Below are positions 57,140 through 64,000 of a stretch of DNA of 64,000 nt, piece after piece. The number at the start of each line of letters is the position of its first letter. Within the stretch, counting starts at the first letter, position 1. The position numbers and the translations under genes were made by a program. Origin of the DNA: Combretum micranthum (Eukaryota > Streptophyta > Magnoliopsida > Myrtales > Combretaceae); NCBI GenBank assembly GCA_024138025.1, contig JAMXBD010000012.1:1178001-1242000 (forward strand). The letters are read 5' to 3'. The notes beneath the pieces were generated by a model, which saw only the letters and a program-made list of their open reading frames with translations, did no database searches and was not told the DNA's origin.

Positions 57140-57899
57140 AATACTCTAGTATGACTATCATGCTTAAACTAGGAAGAAGCTTAGTCAATGGATCAGCTAC
57201 ATTGTCATCCATATGTACTCTGCATATCATAACATCTCCTCTATCGATGATTTCTCGAATGAGATGATAACGTCTGAGTATGTGTTTGAATCGCTGGTGT
57301 GATCTTGGTTCCTTAACCTATGCAATAACCCCATTTTTGTCATAATATAGGTCTACTAGATCTGAAATGCTAGGAACAACTCCCAAAGAAGTAATGAACT
57401 TCTTGATCCAAATCACTTCCTTAGCTGCATCCAATGCTGCTATATACTCTGCCTCTGTGATAGAATTTGCAATGGTGTCCTTTTTGGAACTCTTCCAACT
57501 TACAACACCTCCATTCAAACAAAAAACATAACCTGATTGTAATCGAAAATCATCTGAATCTAACTGGAAATAAGCATCTATGTAACCATTTACCATAAGA
57601 TCAGTTTCATGTCTTCCATATGTTAAAAAGACATCCTTAGTCTTTCTCAAGTACTTTAGAATGTTTTTTACTGCTATCCAGTGACTCTCATATAAATCTA
57701 ACTGATACCTACTAGTGATGCTTAATGCATAAGTGACATCTTGTCGAGTGCATAACATAGCATACATGATGGAACCAATAGCAAAAGCATATGGAATCCT
57801 ACCCATGCGTTCCCATTTTTCCTTCGAAGTAGGACATTGAGTCTTACTCAATTTAATTCCATGCGATATTGGAAGAAATCCTTGCTTAAAATTTTTCAT
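57140..57899 (-). pseudogene. Copia RNase H and pol C-terminus
   Basis: Open at 57899-57318: PISHGIKLSKTQCPTSKEKW, AIGSIMYAMLCTRQDVTYAL, LKYLRKTKDVFLTYG, SGYVFCLNGGVVSWKSSKKD and NSITEAEYIAALDAAKEVIW, which holds the TEAEY motif of copia RNase H. A stop near 57318 is followed by the usual end (KHILRRYHLIREII and NVADPLTK) to about 57140. It degrades the RNA template during reverse transcription in active copies. Confidence 0.9.
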
Positions 57900-58843
57900 A
57901 CTAAATCTTTCTAGTACTTTGTCAATGTATGCACTCTAACTGAAGCTAATGGTCCTTTTAGATCTATCTCTATAGATCCTGATGTCTAGGATATAGGTAG
58001 CTTCACCTAAGTCATTCATTGTGATACAATTTCCTAACCATGTTTTGACATTTTGTAATGTAGGAATATCGTTTCCAATTAAAAGTATGTTGTTTACATA
58101 AAGTCCATCAAGAAAACTATTGCGCTCCAACTAACCCTTTTTGTAAGCTCAAGGTTCATCTTCATTCTTGAAGTAATCAAACTATTTAATTACTTCATCA
58201 AAACAAAGATTCTAACTCCGAGATCCTTACTTCAGTCCATAAATGGATCTCTAAAGGTTACAAACCTTATGTGAATTCCCCAGACTGTCAAAACCCTCAG
58301 GTTATGTCATCTACATAACCTCAATGAGGTTTCCATTCAAAAAGGCAGTTTTGACATCCATTTGCCATATTTGAAGTCATCATACGCAGCTATAGCAAAA
58401 AGAATTCTCATAGACTTAAGCATGACTACAGGTGAAAAGGTTCGTCATAGTCTATACCATGAGTTTATTTAAAACCTTTGGCAACTAGTCGTGCTTTATA
58501 GATATGCAAATTGCCATCCATGTCAGTTTTCTTCTTAAAAACCCATTTACACCCAATGGTTTTGACTTCATCAGGTGGATCAATCAAAATCCAAACTTGA
58601 TTATCATACATGGATTGCGTTTTTGCTTTCATGGCTGTTAACCATTTCTTAGATTCAGGGGCCCTTTATTGCTTCCTGGTAAGATGTGGGCTCATCTTGA
58701 TCTATGAGTATTACATAACGATTGTTAGTGATGAGAAATCCATATCTTTTAGGCTCATGACAAATCCTACCAGACCTACGCAGCCCTTCAGCTAATGGTT
58801 CAAGCTCAGCAACTATTTGTGAGTCTGATTGAACATCCATCAT
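57900..58843 (-). pseudogene. Copia reverse transcriptase
   Basis: From 58843: ELEPLAEGLRRSGRICHEPK and YQEAIKGP are the pre-RT linker and RT start. Middle parts are frameshifted (58180-58600). The catalytic box, normally Y-V-D-D-I-L-L-I-G-N-D, reads LYVNNILLIGNDIPTLQ at 58130-58060, with both Asp changed to Asn (G-to-A type changes), so it cannot be active. LGEATYILDIRIYRDRSKR follows. Confidence 0.88.
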
Positions 58844-59750
58844 AGGTGTTGTATCAGTTTGTGGTTCTCGAACTTCTTCGAGTTGTATTTTACTTCGTTG
58901 TTCCCTTTAGAGACAAACTCTCTTTCTAAAAAGAGATCATTACACGCAACAAACACTTTGTTCTCAGATCGGTTGTAGATGTAATATCCTTTTGTTTCTT
59001 TTGGATATCCCACAAACAAGCATTTATCAAATTTAGGTGCCAACTTGTTAGACACTTGACATTTGACATATGCATCACAGTACCATATCTTTAGAAAAGA
59101 CAAATTAGGACGTTTCCCATTCCATAACTCATATGGTGTCTTTTCAACTGATTTTAATGGAACCCTGTTCAATATTAACCCAGCAATTTCTAGGGCATAC
59201 TCCCAGAAGGATATTGGAAGATCTATCTGACTCATCATTGATCAAACCATATCTATTAAGGCTTGATTTATCGGTTCAAAAATGCCATTCCATTATGGTG
59301 TTCCTGAGTTAGTTGTGAGATCATCCCACAATCCCTAAGATAGTCAGAAAAATCTTGGCTTAAATATTCACCACTTGACCTGATCGAAGTGCTTTAATAT
59401 TTTTACCAAGTTGATTTTGTACTTCATTTTTTAATATTTTGAACTTTTCAAAAGATTCAGATTTATACTTCATTAGGTACATATATCCATACCCACTAAA
59501 GTCATCAGTAAAAATAATGAAGTACAAATAACCTCCTTTAGCAGGTGAACTCAATGGTCCACATACATCTGTATGTATAAGGCTCAACAAGTCAGTAGAT
59601 CTCTCACTTTGTCCACTAAAAGGAGCCTTCGTCATCTTACCCATCAAAGAAAATTCGCATGATTCGTATGATTCAAAATCAAATGAATCTAAAAACTCAT
59701 CTTGATGAAGCTTTGATATGCATTTCTCGTTAATGTGTCCCAAACAACAA
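58844..59750 (-). pseudogene. Copia integrase
   Basis: 59743-59360: GHINEKCISKLHQDEFL, CEFSLMGKMTKAPFSGQ, LLSLIHTDVCGPLSSPAKGG and YLYFIIFTDDFSGYGYMYLM contain the first catalytic Asp (H-T-D-V-C-G). After frame changes, 59238-58840 continues DLPISFWEYALEIAGLILNR, VPLKSVEKTPYELWNGKRPN and NKLAPKFDKCLFVGYPKETK, the standard C-terminal copia integrase region. Confidence 0.9.
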
Positions 59751-60638
59751 TGTCAAAAGAAAGTCGGATTCAAATTGTTTGATTTGAATCTTTTGATATT
59801 TATATTATAAATGGACTTATTATAAGATTCATCAAAGTTTAGAACATAGAGACCATTCATTAAATGAGCAAATCCATAAAAGATGTCTCCATGATGGATA
59901 GAGATTGTATTATTCTCAATAACAAATCTAAAACCATCCTTGTCCAAACATGAAATAGAAATAATATTGCTGCTCATAGCAAGCACATGGTAACAGTTAC
60001 TTAAAATTAAAATAAGTCCACAAGGAAAAATTAATTCAAAATTTCCTACAGCTAATGCAACAACTTTTGCTCCATTAGCCACACGTAGGTCCACTTTGCA
60101 TTTTTTTTAAATTTTCTACTTTGCTTGAGACCCTACACATTTACAAAAATGTGAGAGCTACACCTGATATCTAATACCAATGATGTAGAAGTAGATAAAT
60201 TGACCTGTTACCCTTCGTTTGGTGGTTTAGGCTTAGGCTCAGTTTTGGGCCTTTTAGCTTTGGTATGACCTTTTGCTTAACCCTTTCCCCTACCATTGGC
60301 TTTCTGCTTTTTGCCCTATCCCTTTTGAACCATTTCTTTAAGGTGTACGATCATATCATACGCCTTCATGTCTTCCATTTGCTTCTGAAGCTCAGGATGC
60401 ATGGTGGCAAAGATGATGCAAATCACATCCAAAGAGTTTCTTTATGCTTATTATATGCATTATTTTCAACTCTTGGAGCATCAACAACAGGTTCATTAGG
60501 GATTGGTTCATCAATAACATATAACTTCCTTTCATGCTTAAGAACAATTCTTAAGTTTTTGTGCCAATCAAAGAAGTTTGTGGTATTCAATTTTTCTTTT
60601 TCAAGAATTGATCGCAAGGTTGTATTATTTGTTGCCAT
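59751..60638 (-). pseudogene. Copia gag and GAG-pre-integrase/protease region
   Basis: The start at 60638 gives MATNNTTLRSILEKEKLNTT then NFFDWHKNLRIVLKHERKLY and VIDEPIPNEPV, a very typical copia Gag opening. The frame stops at 60423 and continues in others. 60094-59753 reads VLAMSSNIISISCLDKDGF and LMNGLYVLN, the segment between protease and integrase. The CCHC knuckle and the catalytic D-S/T-G of protease are not recognisable in this copy. Confidence 0.85.
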
Positions 60639-61482
60639 AATCTATATACAGAGGTATACAAAGTTAATTATCCTTATATAAGCCATTTTACATGCTTGCA
60701 CTATTTTATCAAATTAATAACCCTCAAATATTAATTTGGAAATCATTTTAATAACAAAGTCTTTTTTTTTTTTTAGTGGAATAAGATCCATATTTCATCA
60801 AATATTGAGTCAGTTGTGATAAGACGCTCAAAATTTAGTTATTTAGGTAGAAAACCCTTTCCAATTACATCGTATGTAACTCTTATTATTGGATTGACAT
60901 CACATGTCCTAACCTACTAATCCCATTCAATACCATAGGCCCAAAACCGTTTTGATAGCCTATTTTAGTCTAACCATTATGACATGTGAATAGCACTATT
61001 ATTCACCCTATCTGACTAGGATAGTCTATTGCACCCTGCTTTAACAGAACTTACAGTTGGACGATCTAAGCCTTGACAAGTGTCGAACCATGAAAGGCAT
61101 CTTATGACTTAATATTATGTGAGAGATTTTAAAAGGCGATATGTCATATTGCTTTCATATTTGATTGATAATAAGCATGTTAGGTTGTAAACATGGTGTC
61201 ACATACATTTACACATATCATCATATATGATATAACCTGCTTATAAGAAAATAAAATTGTGTCATAGTAGGGCCCTTAATCTATATCGATCTTCATAAGC
61301 CAATATGAAGATCAATGGTCCAAACCTAAGGTGAAGATCCATCAGCATGGATCTGGGTTGTAAAATTCCTTGTATCTTCATGATGGTCTTCATTCTTCCA
61401 TCTCCATGGATTAAGAAAAGTCTTCATGACATCTTCATGTCTTTATTACAATAATGAAAAGATACAAAGAGATTCCTACTAC

Positions 61483-62340
61483 TAGGGGTGGGAAAAAAAA
61501 CCAACCGAACCGAACCAATCCAAATCGAAAATATGGTTTTTTTAATGGTTTGGTTTAAAAAAATTTTAATCCGAACCAATCTATAAATTTATGGTTTGGT
61601 TTGAAAGGTAAACCAAACCAATCCGTAAAACCAAACCAATCCGTTTTCGAAAAATATAATAATATTTTACTATATGTTCATATGATTTCATTTGATATTT
61701 ATTATTTGGTGAATATTGATTAAAATTAACTTGTTCATTTTTAACTTTTTTTAGGCTCATGATATGTATTTTTTGTTGATGATAAACTATTGTTTATTTT
61801 TAATAGTTTTTAACTTTACAAAGTATGAAATTTTGTTTAATATATTTTTTCAGCGGATCATTTTACTCATTGATGAATTTTGTTGGTAGATAATTTTTTA
61901 TTTTAGCTAAATTTATTGATAAATAATTGACTAGATGGTTCTATTAAAAATTATAAATTATGACTTACTATGTATTAGTTAATGAAAGTATTTTACTGGT
62001 GGACAACTGATTTTATAGAGAACAATAGATTAAAAGTTTAACGAATTCATAAAGTATTTTATTGTGGTTTATAATATAAACTCTATAAAATTATATAAAT
62101 ATTTAAGTATCTACACAGATGTAAAAAAACTAGAACAAAAAAAAAATTTCAGTTAAATTTTTTATTTAATTCGTAATCCAAACCGAACCAAACCATTATT
62201 TAATGGTTTAAAAAATTTCTAATCCGACCCAAACCATTATTTAATGGTTTGGTTTGGGATGGAGCAAAAACCAAATCGTAAATTATGGTTTGGTTTGGTT
62301 TTAGGAAAAACCGAACCAAACCGATTCGTGCCCACCCTTA
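61483..62340. mobile_element. hAT-type MITE in the leader of element E
   Basis: Starts TAGGGGTGGGAAAAAAAACC and ends CGATTCGTGCCCACCCTTA, imperfect inverted repeats. A perfect 8-bp duplication CCTACTAC flanks it (61475-61482, 62341-62348). Subterminal AACCGAACC/GGTTTGGTT repeats are typical. 858 bp, non-coding; relation to the MITE at 50521 is limited to the superfamily. Confidence 0.92.
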
Positions 62341-62554
62341 CCTACTACCACTTAGCAAAAAACTAAATTACAATAAAATAAAAACGACACGCAGGCCGTA
62401 TTTACAAAATTACAACCCATTAAAAGAAAATAAATAAAACCTGCCAATCACATAGGTCTTAGGGCCATGCTACATAAAACTTATAAACATTTCAAAAGCA
62501 TGTTTTATGTTAAGTATCATTAATTAGTGCTTATAGAGTTAAGACATGCACTTT

Positions 62555-62715
62555 ACAGGGGTCAAAGGGACAACATCCCCTTGCGGGGTCAAGGGGCAGC
62601 ACCCTTTGCAAGGGTTAAGGGGACAGAGACCCCTTGCGGTGGTCCCGTTAATCGGTTAGCAGGCAAGGGTTAAGGGGACAGCATCCCTGCGGGGTTTCAG
62701 GGGCAACACCACTAA
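62555..62715. repeat. G-rich degenerate repeats in copia leader
   Basis: About five variants of GGGGTCAAGGGGCAGCACCC and TTAAGGGGACAGCATCCC, each followed by TTGCGG. The block is GC-rich in an AT-rich context and carries several GGGG runs. Confidence 0.8.
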
Positions 62716-63513
62716 AACCTAGACAAAAAAAGTACATCTAGGCAAGGGAAATCGTTTTAAAAAATTGAAAGTCCCTTTTCAAAACCTTTTAAAATTGTTT
62801 TCGAAACTTCCATGAAATTCTTTCTTTAAACTCAAAAATTGTTCAACAATTGAATAATTTGTTTTAAGTAAAAGACTCCAAGAATCTACTGTACGATATA
62901 TATATATATATATATTTATTAAACGCAAATCAAAAGAACAAGACAGATTTAATATGTTTGCGCGTGTGGAAATTTTGCTACTGTTTTGGACGGATCCAAT
63001 CCATTCACAAAGTGTTCGTTTACAATTCCAAACAGTCTTTTTGAACAAGACATCAGACGTACCAATATCAGACAAAGATCCAATCCGTACACAATTTTGA
63101 ATAGTTTGCAAATTGCAACACAAAAATATATCAGATCCATACAAACGGATCTGCATCTATTTGGATTTGAAACAGCTGATATCAAATACATAAAAACTGT
63201 TCCACAGTTTTTCCAAAACTAATGCACCATCAATTCTGACGCACCATCAATTCTGTAGATCTGCATATGTTTTGATTCAAAAATCATGCTTTTTATTTTT
63301 TTCTTAAAAAAAATAACACGTCTTCTTCACATATGATATTGAAGCGAATTGGACAAGCAGATTTTCTTTGATTCACGCCACACAAACAAATCCAATTCGT
63401 ATGATTTCATAAAACGAACATGTAAACATACTCAGATCTTCTTCCACAGATCATACATACCAACATATATATCATGCAAAAAAGAATTTGATTGAAAACG
63501 CAAGTGGCTCTAA

Positions 63514-63528
63514 TACCACTATTGGGAA
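63514..63528 (-). other. Primer-binding site of element E (initiator tRNA-Met type)
   Basis: The minus strand reads TGGTATTAGAGCCAC directly inside the 5' LTR, one C-to-T change from the usual TGGTATCAGAGC. Confidence 0.8.
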
Positions 63529-63529
63529 T

Positions 63530-64000
63530 TTAGGGATCAATATGTCGCGGAAATATATTTTCGTTTTCAAATAAACGAACCCTAAATTCTCAATTGCGGA
63601 TCCATGGGATTCAATCAAATTAAAACGGATAGAATTACCCTTTTGATGCTTTAAAATACTGGAAATTCGTATCTGAGATGTTGCAAATGCGAACACCCCC
63701 TACTGTATCCACACGAGTGAATTTTCAATCGGATCTCTGTGTGTGCTAGCACGTAAGAACAATTCCTAATTATTGGGAATCTCTTTAAGTGGGGTTTCTC
63801 ACTATTGAGTTACAAAGAAACTCTGTAATTCTAATGTGACGGCAAGCATCTCTTGAAAAGCCTAGGAGAGATTATTGTGTTCTATTTATAAGAAACTGTA
63901 CCATAATCAACTGCCCTAATCTTATTAGGGATTTCCAAGGTTATTGAGAATTCCAAAAGATACATATAAATTATTAGGAATTCCAAACGACACACTTCTT
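63530..64000 (-). repeat. 5' LTR of element E (truncated by window edge)
   Basis: Aligns with 55547 onward through ACACACTTCTT. About 95 bp more would be expected beyond the window. TATA box on the minus strand at about 63892-63901. Confidence 0.92.

Larger units (their letters stand above)
60639..63512. other. Long leader of element E
   Basis: About 2.9 kb between 5' LTR and gag, including the 858-bp MITE and a G-rich repeat block. No convincing gene: open frames at 62779-63222 are low-complexity and overlap each other. Confidence 0.6.
55547..64000 (-). mobile_element. Element E: Ty1/copia retrotransposon, runs off the window
   Basis: 3' LTR at 55547-56110; 5' LTR from 63530 onward, cut by the window edge. 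On the minus strand the order is 5' LTR, Met-type primer-binding site, long leader, gag, protease/GAG-pre-integrase, integrase, RT, RNase H, polypurine tract and 3' LTR, with integrase before RT as in copia. Multiple stops and frameshifts inactivate it. The right target duplication is outside the window, so the left flank CTCCT could not be tested. Confidence 0.93.

Noticed and set aside
62779..63222. Overlapping frames on both strands in the copia leader
   Set aside because: Overlapping frames on both strands without motifs, inside the untranslated leader.

Overview
The window is plant nuclear DNA, very probably from a eudicot. It is AT-rich and full of simple repeats. Almost all recognisable coding potential belongs to transposable elements: Tekay-like, Athila-like and Ogre/Tat-like Ty3/gypsy, Ty1/copia, CACTA, hAT-type and Mutator-type MITEs. 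The only host-gene traces are a NAC-domain relic near 4.4-5.0 kb, a candidate 66-nt terminal exon near 53.9 kb, and a VID27/CYPRO4-like gene piece carried inside a retrotransposon at 51.6-52.4 kb. I saw no intact host gene, tRNA, rRNA or CRISPR.

Layout. 1-9.1 kb: AT-rich intergenic DNA with a possible old LTR, MITEs, a NAC pseudogene and a 234-bp tandem duplication. 9.1-13.4 kb: a decayed CACTA TNP2 transposase. 13.39-46.2 kb: one large nest. The outer element (A) is a Tekay-like chromovirus on the + strand. It is split inside RNase H by a 14.95-kb Ogre/Tat-like element on the - strand (18017-32966, target-site duplication ATTAT) and inside integrase by an Athila-like element on the + strand (33774-43682, duplication GTTGC). 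Reading across both insertions restores the order gag-PR-RT-RNase H-integrase-chromodomain of A. 46.2-49.9 kb: gene-free, with MITEs. 49.89-53.1 kb: a compact LTR element (C, duplication TTATG) whose gag is followed by a captured, internally deleted VID27/CYPRO4-like host gene in place of pol; a hAT-type MITE sits in its gag. 53.1-55.5 kb: low-copy-looking DNA, a candidate host terminal exon and the 5' part of a Tat-type element (D). 55.5-64.0 kb: a Ty1/copia element (E) on the - strand, running off the window, with another hAT-type MITE in its leader.

How it fits together: nothing here looks like a working host pathway. The interest lies in transposon biology: dated nesting, gene capture by a short LTR element, a tRNA/SINE-like polymerase III module inside Ogre LTRs, GGCC-rich motif arrays recurring in three unrelated LTR families, and an Ogre element whose LTRs are nearly identical while its central coding region is riddled with small indels.
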